The notes under the pieces: generated by a model
Told to the model about the DNA's origin: nothing
Databases searched by the model: none
What the model saw: the letters and a program-made list of their open reading frames with translations, nothing else
Shown: one piece after another, positions 1 through 7,172 of the stretch
How positions within the stretch are numbered: the first letter of the stretch is position 1
Layout of the letters: each line of letters starts with the position of its first letter
Translations under genes and position numbers: made by a program
DNA from: JBBSTY01 sp038235385
Lineage (GTDB): Bacteria; Actinomycetota; Acidimicrobiia; Acidimicrobiales; Acidimicrobilacustridaceae
Reading direction: 5' to 3'
Assembly (NCBI GenBank): GCA_038235385.1
Contig: JBBSTY010000109.1
Coordinates: 1-14,777 of the forward strand
Length of the DNA: 14,777 nt

Positions 1-70
1 ACCTCAAGGCGGTTCGAGCACTCGGCTCATCATCGAGTTGTCGTCAGTTCGAGTCTGACCGCCGCCACCA
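1..70 (+). tRNA. tRNA-Met (CAT), 3' part, cut by window start
   Basis: The 5' acceptor strand lies before the window. The rest folds as a tRNA: D-stem CTC/GAG (3-5 with 16-18), anticodon stem CTCGG/TCGAG (21-25 with 33-37), T-arm GTCAG-TTCGAGT-CTGAC (43-59), 3' acceptor strand CGCCGCC (60-66), discriminator A67 and an encoded CCA (68-70). The anticodon is CAT at 28-30 with U33 in place. The anticodon stem lacks the three stacked G:C pairs typical of initiator tRNA, so elongator Met is the likeliest identity; Ile2 with a lysidine-modified CAT anticodon is possible. Oddities are a C instead of a purine at position 37 (base 31) and no G10:C25 pair. The missing 5' strand should read about GGCGGCG. 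Confidence 0.85.
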
Positions 71-190
71 AACCACCACACCCACCGGCCCCGGCCACCG
101 CGGCATCGACCCACCGCGCGTCGGGCCCCACGGCGTCTCGCGTAGGTCTTTTGGCTCAAGTTCGCGGCCGGACGCGCCGACACGCGAGAG

Positions 191-1519
191 GTGCACTTCG
201 AGCGGCTCGTCATCGAATCGGGTTCGGACACCTTCAGCCTCGACCTCCATCGACGGCTGACGATCGTCGCCGGTGTCGGTCGACTCGAGCGTGACGGCCT
301 GATCAACGAGTTCGTGTCCGCCATCGGCCACGGCCGCTCCGGTGTCCACCTCGAGCTCGGCTCCGATGCGGGAACCCGCTACGCGATCTTCCGGCCGGTC
401 GGTGGCCGCCACTGCGTCGTCGACGTCGACCACACCCAGGACGTCACCGACGCCTTCTTGTCGTCCGACGGGTCGGTCAACCTCCTCGATCGTGCGGGCC
501 TCGACGAACGATCCGCGACGCGCACCATGCGCGTCACCGCGCAGGACCTCGCAAGTCGTTCACAGCAGGAGGACGCCATCGCGACCCTGGCGCGAGTCGA
601 CCAGGGTCGTCTCTGGGACGTCGCCGGGAAGGTGCTCGATCGCGAGAAGGCACTCGCCGACGTCGCCGCCGAATCCGGCGCAACCGTCGGTGACGCCGAG
701 GCCATCGAGGAGATCGAACGCCGCCACCGCGAGTTCGAGCTCGCACAGGCCGAGCACGAGACGTTCCGGCACGTGTGGTTCATGGTCGGCGGCATCACCG
801 CCATCGGCGCGCTCCCCGCTGCGGTGCTGCTCGGCCCGATCGGGGCCATCCCGCTCGTCCTCGCGGCGATCGCGACCACTGCGCTGTCGATCGTGTTCTG
901 GCGCCGGTTCGAAGACGCCCGTCGCCTGGAGGAGGCGGCGCTGGCCCAGGCCGGAGCCAACTCCTACCACGCCTTCCAGATGCATCGCGTGAACGAGGCG
1001 TTGGCCAACGACCAGAACCGTAGGACCCTGGTCGTCGCCGCCGAGTACCTCCGCGCCGCGGTGGTGGAGTGGAAGCTCCTGGCCGGCGAGATCCCGGTCG
1101 AGTGGGCCGTCGAGCGGCGCAGCGAGGTTCGGCGTGAGGCGAACCTCCTCGCCATCGCGCCCGCTCCGCACCCGATGTCCGACCGACCCGTTTCGACCAG
1201 CGACGACCTGTCCTACAGCCTCCTGCGGCGACTCGAGGGCCTGCGGACCCTGGGGGCAGGCGGCGAGAGCTTCCCGGCGTTCCTCGACGATCCGCTCACC
1301 AGCCTCGATTCCGAGGCCAAGGCGCGCTTGCTCGAGCAGATCAGCGAAGCGTCGAGGCGCCAACAGATCATCGTGCTCACCGAGGACGCCGACGTCGCCG
1401 ACTGGGCACGCGTCGAGTCGCTCACCGGTGATCTGCGCATCGTCGAGCCCGCCGACCGGGCCGATCGCCCGTCCGGAGGCGACGACACGCCCCGGCGCGC
1501 CCGCCGCATCGCGGCCTGA
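191..1519 (+). CDS. Membrane-anchored SMC/YhaN-like ATPase-fold protein with no Walker A
   Basis: I know no named gene for this 442-aa protein. It starts like an SMC/RecF/YhaN N-lobe (MHFERLVIES..FSLDLHRRLTIVAG), but the P-loop position (residues 24-37, TIVAGVGRLERDGL) has no GxxGxGKS/T. A helical arm follows (about 165-193), then a strongly hydrophobic hairpin of two membrane segments (about 195-215 and 218-237), a second helical arm (about 240-300), and an ABC-type C-lobe. The C-lobe has a signature-like STSDD, a Walker B/D-loop FLDDPLTSLD (364-373) and a strand QQIIVLTED (391-399) where the H-switch would be. In YhaN-type proteins a TM hairpin also replaces the SMC hinge. The GTG start is chosen because it opens the expected first beta-strand; the purines just upstream are too close to make a good ribosome site. 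Probably a pseudo-ATPase or a partner subunit at the membrane. CDS and architecture are sure, function is unknown. Confidence 0.85.
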   Translation: MHFERLVIESGSDTFSLDLHRRLTIVAGVGRLERDGLINEFVSAIGHGRSGVHLELGSDAGTRYAIFRPVGGRHCVVDVDHTQDVTDAFLSSDGSVNLLDRAGLDERSATRTMRVTAQDLASRSQQEDAIATLARVDQGRLWDVAGKVLDREKALADVAAESGATVGDAEAIEEIERRHREFELAQAEHETFRHVWFMVGGITAIGALPAAVLLGPIGAIPLVLAAIATTALSIVFWRRFEDARRLEEAALAQAGANSYHAFQMHRVNEALANDQNRRTLVVAAEYLRAAVVEWKLLAGEIPVEWAVERRSEVRREANLLAIAPAPHPMSDRPVSTSDDLSYSLLRRLEGLRTLGAGGESFPAFLDDPLTSLDSEAKARLLEQISEASRRQQIIVLTEDADVADWARVESLTGDLRIVEPADRADRPSGGDDTPRRARRIAA

Positions 1520-1550
1520 CCCGCGTCGCGACGCCGACCCGCCGGATGGA

Positions 1551-1564
1551 TCGGCGCGAGCCGA
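1551..1564. repeat. Small inverted repeat after the ATPase-like gene
   Basis: TCGGC-GCGA-GCCGA forms a 5-bp stem with a tetraloop. It lies 31 nt after the stop of the ATPase-like gene and just upstream of the -10 box of the acetyltransferase gene. It could be a weak terminator or an operator half-site pair. It is short enough to occur by chance in GC-rich DNA. Confidence 0.25.
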
Positions 1565-1572
1565 GCGGCCGG

Positions 1573-1578
1573 TAGCGT
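1573..1578 (+). promoter_or_regulatory. -10 box TAGCGT, probable leaderless promoter of the GNAT gene
   Basis: The sequence GGTAGCGTTCGCAC directly precedes the GTG start. TAGCGT fits the actinobacterial TANNNT -10 pattern, and exactly 6 nt separate it from the start codon, so transcription would begin at or next to the GTG. No Shine-Dalgarno sequence is present, which agrees with a leaderless message. No convincing -35 box is visible. Confidence 0.55.
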
Positions 1579-1584
1579 TCGCAC

Positions 1585-2094
1585 GTGCGCACACGACTGG
1601 CCCACCCCGGCGACGCTGCAGCGATCGCCGACATCTACAACGCCGCGGTGGAGACACCGCTCAACTTCGACCTGCGAGCTCGTTCGATCGAGGAGCAGAG
1701 CACCTGGCTCCAGGAGCGATCCGGAGCGTACGCCGCCGTCGTGGCCATCGACGACGACACCGACGAGGTCATCGGCTTCGGCTCCCTCTCGCCGTACCGC
1801 ACGCGTCCTGCGTATGCGACGACCGTGGAGGACTCGGTCTACGTAAGGATCGACCAGCGCGGTCGGGGCGTGGGACGCTTCCTGCTCGATCACCTCCTCG
1901 ACGTCGCCCGCCAGCACGGCTTCCACTCGATCATCGCCCGCGTCGTCGGCGGCAACGACCCGTCGATCGCGCTCCATCGGGCCGCCGGCTTCGAACTGGT
2001 CGGCGTCGAACGCCAGGTCGGCCGGAAGTTTCGTCGCTGGCTCGATGTCGTCGAGCTCCAGTTGCTGCTCACGGCGGTCGATCCCGACGATTGA
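1585..2094 (+). CDS. GNAT N-acetyltransferase, phosphinothricin acetyltransferase-like
   Basis: This 169-aa protein is a complete GNAT domain of the Pat/Bar/MnaT subgroup. Members acetylate the amino group of phosphinothricin, methionine sulfoximine or methionine sulfone with acetyl-CoA. Visible marks are the N-terminal strand and helix ending in IYNAAVETPLNFD, the subgroup's acidic residue in VEDSVYV (E82), the acetyl-CoA pyrophosphate loop RGRGVG (92-97) followed by helix FLLDHLLDVARQHG, and the C-terminal N..S..LH...GF pattern (124-136) with VGRKFRRWLDVVELQLLL at the end. The GTG start gives the family's usual length and immediately follows a -10 box. The cytosolic role is detoxification or amino-acid-analogue acetylation; the exact substrate cannot be read from sequence. 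It appears to have its own promoter rather than belonging to an operon. Confidence 0.9.
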   Translation: MRTRLAHPGDAAAIADIYNAAVETPLNFDLRARSIEEQSTWLQERSGAYAAVVAIDDDTDEVIGFGSLSPYRTRPAYATTVEDSVYVRIDQRGRGVGRFLLDHLLDVARQHGFHSIIARVVGGNDPSIALHRAAGFELVGVERQVGRKFRRWLDVVELQLLLTAVDPDD

Positions 2095-2139
2095 CCACGC
2101 GTCGAACGGCATCGTTTCGATTCCGCTCCGACGACCCAC

Positions 2140-2145
2140 TATCCT
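2140..2145 (+). promoter_or_regulatory. -10 box TATCCT of the tRNA-Tyr gene
   Basis: TATCCT lies 23 nt before the mature tRNA 5' end, leaving a leader of about 17 nt if transcription starts 7 nt after the box. The upstream stretch around 2115-2122 holds only a poor -35 match, so this call rests mainly on the -10 box and its position. Confidence 0.45.
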
Positions 2146-2168
2146 CACCCCGTCTCACAACGAGTCAT

Positions 2169-2253
2169 GGGTCGGTGCCCGAGTGGCCAAAGGGAACGGG
2201 CTGTAAACCCGTCGGCATTGCCTTCGATGGTTCAAATCCATCCCGGCCCACCA
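2169..2253 (+). tRNA. tRNA-Tyr (GTA), CCA encoded
   Basis: The gene folds as a complete class II tRNA of 85 nt. Acceptor stem GGGTCGG (2169-2175) pairs with CCGGCCC (2243-2249), with one T-G pair. The anticodon arm ACGGG-CTGTAAA-CCCGT has GTA at 2203-2205. A long variable arm contains GGC/GCC. The T-arm is GATGG-TTCAAAT-CCATC, the discriminator is A2250, and CCA is encoded at 2251-2253. The long variable arm together with GTA identifies tyrosine. A long hairpin starts 4 nt downstream. Confidence 0.97.
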
Positions 2254-2256
2254 GTT

Positions 2257-2295
2257 CGGCCCTTCCGGTGCGTCATCGACGCCTCGGGAGGGCCG
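2257..2295 (+). terminator. Long GC-rich hairpin after tRNA-Tyr, probable terminator
   Basis: Bases 2257-2274 pair with 2278-2295 over 18 positions with only one mismatch (T2269 opposite C2283), around a 3-nt ATC loop. Two of the pairs are G-T. It begins 4 nt after the tRNA CCA end. Only two T residues follow, so it is not a classic U-tract terminator. Strong GC hairpins with a poor U-tract are common at actinobacterial transcript ends. It may also mark the 3' boundary for tRNA trimming. Confidence 0.7.
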
Positions 2296-2310
2296 TTCCC
2301 GCGCTCGGCC

Positions 2311-2327
2311 CGAGCCGGCACGGCTCG
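2311..2327. repeat. Perfect 7-bp inverted repeat upstream of yajQ
   Basis: CGAGCCG-GCA-CGGCTCG is a perfect 7-bp stem with a 3-nt loop. It lies 15 nt after the tRNA-Tyr hairpin and 30 nt upstream of the yajQ -10 box. It could be a second, tandem terminator for the tRNA transcript or an operator for yajQ. Sequence alone does not separate the two. Confidence 0.45.
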
Positions 2328-2357
2328 ATGCGGACGGGCGGCGCCGGACGGCCTTGG

Positions 2358-2363
2358 TAGGGT
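2358..2363 (+). promoter_or_regulatory. -10 box TAGGGT, probable leaderless promoter of yajQ
   Basis: GGTAGGGTCCGCGC directly precedes the ATG. TAGGGT is 6 nt from the start codon, the same geometry as the acetyltransferase promoter at 1573-1578. A competing reading is that AGGG serves as a ribosome site about 8 nt before the ATG. The recurrence of GGTAGGGT as a -10 box ahead of acs, far from that start codon, favours the promoter reading. Confidence 0.5.
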
Positions 2364-2369
2364 CCGCGC

Positions 2370-2864
2370 ATGCCAAGTTTCGATGTGGTCTCCGAAGTGG
2401 ACATGCAAGAGGTGCGCAACGCGGTCGACCAGGCATCTCGGGAGCTGGGCCAGCGCTACGACTTCAAGGGCACCGACTCCTCGATCGACCTCAAGGAGAA
2501 GGACAACCTGATCGAACTTCGTTCCGTCTCGGAGGACCGGCTCAACGCGGTCCGTCAGGTCCTCGAGGAGAAGTTCGTCAAGCGCAAGCTGTCGCTCAAG
2601 GCCGTCGAGCACGGCGACATCGAGCCTGCGGCGGGCGGCACCGTCCGCCAGGTCACCAAGCTGCAGGCGGGCATCTCCTCGGACAAGGCGCGCGAGCTCA
2701 ACAAGTTCATCAAGACCGAGTTCCCCAAGGGCGTGTCCTCGCAGACCCAGGGCGAGCAGCTGCGGGTCACGGCCAAGAAGCGCGACCAGCTCCAGGGCGT
2801 CATCGCCGCCCTCAAGGAGGGCGACTTCGGCATCCCGCTCCAGTTCGAGAACTTCCGCGACTGA
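2370..2864 (+). CDS. yajQ: YajQ family nucleotide-binding protein
   Basis: This 164-aa protein matches the YajQ/DUF520 family over its full usual length (about 163 aa). It opens with the family signature MPSFDVVSEVDMQEVRNAVD and contains RYDFKGTDSSIDL (residues 29-41), KFVKRKLSLKA, the central KLQAGISSDKARELNKFIK and the ending LKEGDFGIPLQFENFRD. The fold is two ferredoxin-like (RNA-recognition-like) domains in the cytosol. Xanthomonas and Pseudomonas members bind cyclic di-GMP and affect transcription, and other members bind nucleic acid or nucleotides; which holds here is unknown. Start: ATG directly after a -10 box. The gene stands alone on the plus strand and converges on the MFS gene. 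Confidence 0.95.
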   Translation: MPSFDVVSEVDMQEVRNAVDQASRELGQRYDFKGTDSSIDLKEKDNLIELRSVSEDRLNAVRQVLEEKFVKRKLSLKAVEHGDIEPAAGGTVRQVTKLQAGISSDKARELNKFIKTEFPKGVSSQTQGEQLRVTAKKRDQLQGVIAALKEGDFGIPLQFENFRD

Positions 2865-2958
2865 ACCGGCCACCGGATCGAGGGCGTCGAGGCGTCGCCA
2901 CGGGCGAGCTCGGCTGACGATGCGCCACCCACCGATGGCACCCACCTGGATGAGCTCC

Positions 2959-3002
2959 GGGCGCGAGGCGGGACGACGTGGACCGGCTGACGCCGTGCGC
3001 CC
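2959..3002. terminator. Candidate bidirectional terminator between yajQ and the MFS gene
   Basis: GGGCGC (2959-2964) pairs with GCGCCC (2997-3002). After a 2x2 internal loop, GGCG (2967-2970) pairs with CGCC (2991-2994), leaving a 20-nt loop. It sits between two converging genes, 6 nt beyond the MFS stop codon. There is no T-run on either side and the loop is large, so the call is tentative. I see nothing else in the yajQ-MFS gap (2865-3008). Confidence 0.35.
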
Positions 3003-3008
3003 GACGGG

Positions 3009-4535
3009 TCAGACCGCTGCCGCGTCGGGTTCGGCGTCGGACGCCAGGACGCCCGGATCGAGGCAGGCGACGTCCACGTTGCCCACCGTCACCTCGGCGA
3101 CCGGGGTGGACCTCCGCACCGTGAGACACGCCACGACCGACCCGATCAGCGCCAGGCCTGCCGCCAGGAACATGGCCCGGGCGAAGCCGTCGCTCAGGTC
3201 GAGCGCACCCGCGGCATCGGTGAGACCGGCCGCTGCGGGGAGCACGGCCACGGCGAGCAGCGAGCCGATGCGGGCAACCGCGTTGTTCACCGCCGATCCC
3301 ACGCCGACGTGGCTGTCGGCGACCGCAGCCAGGACCGCAGTGGTGAGCGGAGCGACCGTGATGGTGAGCCCGACTCCGAGCACGATCGTGGCCGGGAGCA
3401 CGCCGGAGACATAGGAGACCCCAGGTTGCACGCGTGCGAAGAGGGCGACACCGACCGCCACCACGAACGATCCGATGGTCATCGGCCAGCGCGGTCCGAT
3501 CCGCTGGGCGAACGCCCCCGATCGGGCAGAGAACGCCACCATGAACAACGTCAGCGGGAGGAACGCCGCTCCCGCGGCGAGCGGCGAGTACCCGAGCGCG
3601 GTCTGCAGGTACACGATCACGAAGAAGGTGGTGGCTCCCAGCGATGCGTAGACGAACAGGGTCGTGGCGTTGGCCCCGCTGAACTGGCGTGAGGCGAACA
3701 GATCGAGGGGCACCATGGGATGCCGGGATCGCCGTTCGATCGCCACGAAGGCCACCAGCGAGAGCACTCCGACGGTCCCGGCGACGGTCGCGGTGGTCGG
3801 CCATCCCGTCGCTGGCCCCTCGATGAGGGCGTAGACGACCCCGCCCAACCCGACCGCCAGGCTGGAGGCGCCCGCCAGGTCCAGCCGTGGGGGCGCCGAG
3901 GGGTCGAGCGTCTCGGGCACGTGCACCACGGTCAGGACGACGGCGACGATGCACAGCGGGACGTTGATGAGGAACACCGCCCGCCAGGAGATGGCCGTGA
4001 TGAGCCAACCGCCGAGGAACGGGCCGACCGCGCCGGCGATGCCGCCCAGACCGGACCACGCGCCGATCGCCGCGCCACGATCGCGGGGATCGAACGACGC
4101 CGAGATCACCGCCAGGCTCGACGGCAGCAGCAGTGCGGCGGCGAGGCCCTGCACCAGCCGGGCGGCGATCAGCACGGTCACGTCCGGGGCCAGGGAGCAG
4201 AACATCGAGGTGACCCCGAACGACGCCAGCCCGATCAGGAGCACCCGCCTCCGGCCGAACCGGTCCCCCAGGGACCCGCCGAGCACCACGAACGCGGACA
4301 AGGTCAGCAGGTAGCCGGTGACCACCCACTGGAGACCGACGAGGTCAGCGTCGAGATCGGCAGCGATGGCGGGCAGCGCCGCGTTGACGACCGTCCCGTC
4401 GATGAACGCGATCCCGCTGGCGAGCACGCAGACCGCCACGAGCCACCGACCCGCTGCGGTGCGCATGCGCATCATCGGCACGGATGCCGACTCGTGCCTG
4501 CCCGGACCGGCCGCTCCTCGTTCGTGCGCGCCCAC
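3009..4535 (-). CDS. MFS multidrug exporter, DHA2 (EmrB/QacA) type
   Basis: This is a proton-driven inner-membrane exporter of 508 aa. Visible marks are motif D1-like sequence in the first helix region (FIDGTVVNAALPAIAADL), the helix-2 start LQWVVTGYLLTLSAFVVLGG, motif A GGSLGDRFGRRRVLL, ARLVQGLAAALLLPSSLAVI, and motif C AGAVGPFLGGWL, which marks drug:H+ antiporters. Many further hydrophobic segments and the length fit the 14-helix DHA2 class. A hydrophilic tail ends the protein. Start: GTG at 4535 lies 12 nt after the stop of the HAD gene with a G-rich stretch between, implying translational coupling. ATG at 4475, which gives MMRMRTAAGRWLV and drops 20 hydrophilic residues, is an equally plausible start. 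It is the last gene of acs-HAD-MFS. Substrate unknown. Confidence 0.92.
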   Translation of the reverse strand: MGAHERGAAGPGRHESASVPMMRMRTAAGRWLVAVCVLASGIAFIDGTVVNAALPAIAADLDADLVGLQWVVTGYLLTLSAFVVLGGSLGDRFGRRRVLLIGLASFGVTSMFCSLAPDVTVLIAARLVQGLAAALLLPSSLAVISASFDPRDRGAAIGAWSGLGGIAGAVGPFLGGWLITAISWRAVFLINVPLCIVAVVLTVVHVPETLDPSAPPRLDLAGASSLAVGLGGVVYALIEGPATGWPTTATVAGTVGVLSLVAFVAIERRSRHPMVPLDLFASRQFSGANATTLFVYASLGATTFFVIVYLQTALGYSPLAAGAAFLPLTLFMVAFSARSGAFAQRIGPRWPMTIGSFVVAVGVALFARVQPGVSYVSGVLPATIVLGVGLTITVAPLTTAVLAAVADSHVGVGSAVNNAVARIGSLLAVAVLPAAAGLTDAAGALDLSDGFARAMFLAAGLALIGSVVACLTVRRSTPVAEVTVGNVDVACLDPGVLASDAEPDAAAV

Positions 4536-4547
4536 CCTGGCCCCCGA

Positions 4548-5042
4548 TCAGTCGTAGTACCCGGAATGGATGTAGATGCAGGGGATGCCCTCCTGGTGGA
4601 ACATCAGGTAGTTGCGCCGGTCGTCCTCGAACGCCAGCCGGAGGTCGAACCCGAAGTCTCGAAGCTCGGCGACCGACCGTCGTTTGAACTCACGCGACGA
4701 CTCGCGGTCCCAGGCGTTGCGCATCACCAGGAGGTCCCACCGCAGCTCGTACCGGTGCAACCACGCCAAGGTCTGGGCCTGGACCCGGATCGGGCGCGCC
4801 GTGAGGAGCACGATGCGGTGGTCGGCATCGATGACGTCGAGCAAGCGCGCCACCTCGTCGATGAGCTCATCGTCACCGCATGCCGCGAAGAAGGACTCCC
4901 AGTCCCGACCGGGCCACGCGAGGAGGTGTTGGCGGCCGGCAGCATCGGACAGCACCCCGTCCATGTCGAAGACGATCGTCGGACCGGGTGGCACCGGGCC
5001 GTCACGCCAGTGCCAGTTGTCGTGGGGAGCGGGGGCGGACAT
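4548..5042 (-). CDS. HAD-superfamily phosphatase, PNKP-phosphatase-like
   Basis: This 164-aa cytosolic protein has the HAD motifs in order: motif I FDMDGVLSD (nucleophile D26, acid/base D28), motif II VLLTARP (T81), a lysine in SREFKRRSVAEL (K120) as motif III candidate, and acidic AFEDD (E139, D140, D141) as motif IV. There is little room for a cap domain, so it is a small C0-type member. The pattern LLTARP..AQTLAWLHRY....LLVMR and the end NYLMFHQEGIPCIYI resemble phosphatase domains related to T4 polynucleotide kinase 3'-phosphatase. The true substrate is unknown. ATG 5042 is 8 nt after the acs stop and the MFS start is 12 nt after its own stop, so it is the middle gene of a tight operon. 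Confidence 0.85.
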   Translation of the reverse strand: MSAPAPHDNWHWRDGPVPPGPTIVFDMDGVLSDAAGRQHLLAWPGRDWESFFAACGDDELIDEVARLLDVIDADHRIVLLTARPIRVQAQTLAWLHRYELRWDLLVMRNAWDRESSREFKRRSVAELRDFGFDLRLAFEDDRRNYLMFHQEGIPCIYIHSGYYD

Positions 5043-5050
5043 CGCGACGA

Positions 5051-7006
<1,956 letters not shown>

Positions 7007-7048
7007 GCGCTCGATCCTCGCTTGCCGCTGTCCGATAGGGCCGATCGC

Positions 7049-7054
7049 ACCCTA
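7049..7054 (-). promoter_or_regulatory. -10 box TAGGGT of the acs operon
   Basis: On the minus strand GGTAGGGT precedes acs. The expected start of transcription is near 7042, leaving a leader of about 36 nt that contains AGGA (7018-7015) as ribosome site. No TTGACA-like -35 box stands at the right distance. That position is taken by the distal half of the inverted repeat at 7056-7078. Confidence 0.5.
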
Positions 7055-7055
7055 C

Positions 7056-7078
7056 CGGCGCCGCCCTCCTCGGCGCCG
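7056..7078. promoter_or_regulatory. Inverted repeat CGGCGCCG-N7-CGGCGCCG, possible operator
   Basis: Two identical, self-palindromic 8-mers CGGCGCCG (7056-7063 and 7071-7078) are separated by CCCTCCT. They form both a direct and an inverted repeat. They lie in the region shared by the divergent acs and diguanylate cyclase genes, immediately upstream of the acs -10 box and covering the -35 position. This is a typical placement for a regulator site. A plain hairpin is the alternative. Confidence 0.45.
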
Positions 7079-7172
7079 CGTGCGGGTCCCGGCGACGCGT
7101 CCAGAACCTCACATCGTGGCCGCCTGCTGCCGATGGAGAACGGAACCGGATCCACCACAGGAACTCGCCCCG

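Noticed and set aside
44..433. Minus-strand open frames over the tRNA-Met and the start of the ATPase-like gene
   Set aside because: Their ends translate the tRNA in reverse (WWRRSDSN/GGGQTRTDD), a typical false ORF, and they show no family motif.
2311..2327. Start of a CRISPR or REP-type repeat family
   Set aside because: Only one copy of the 7-bp palindrome is present and no spaced repeats occur anywhere in the window.
2155..2436. Minus-strand open frame containing GMDLNHRRQ
   Set aside because: This is the well-known reverse-strand translation of a tRNA gene, here tRNA-Tyr.
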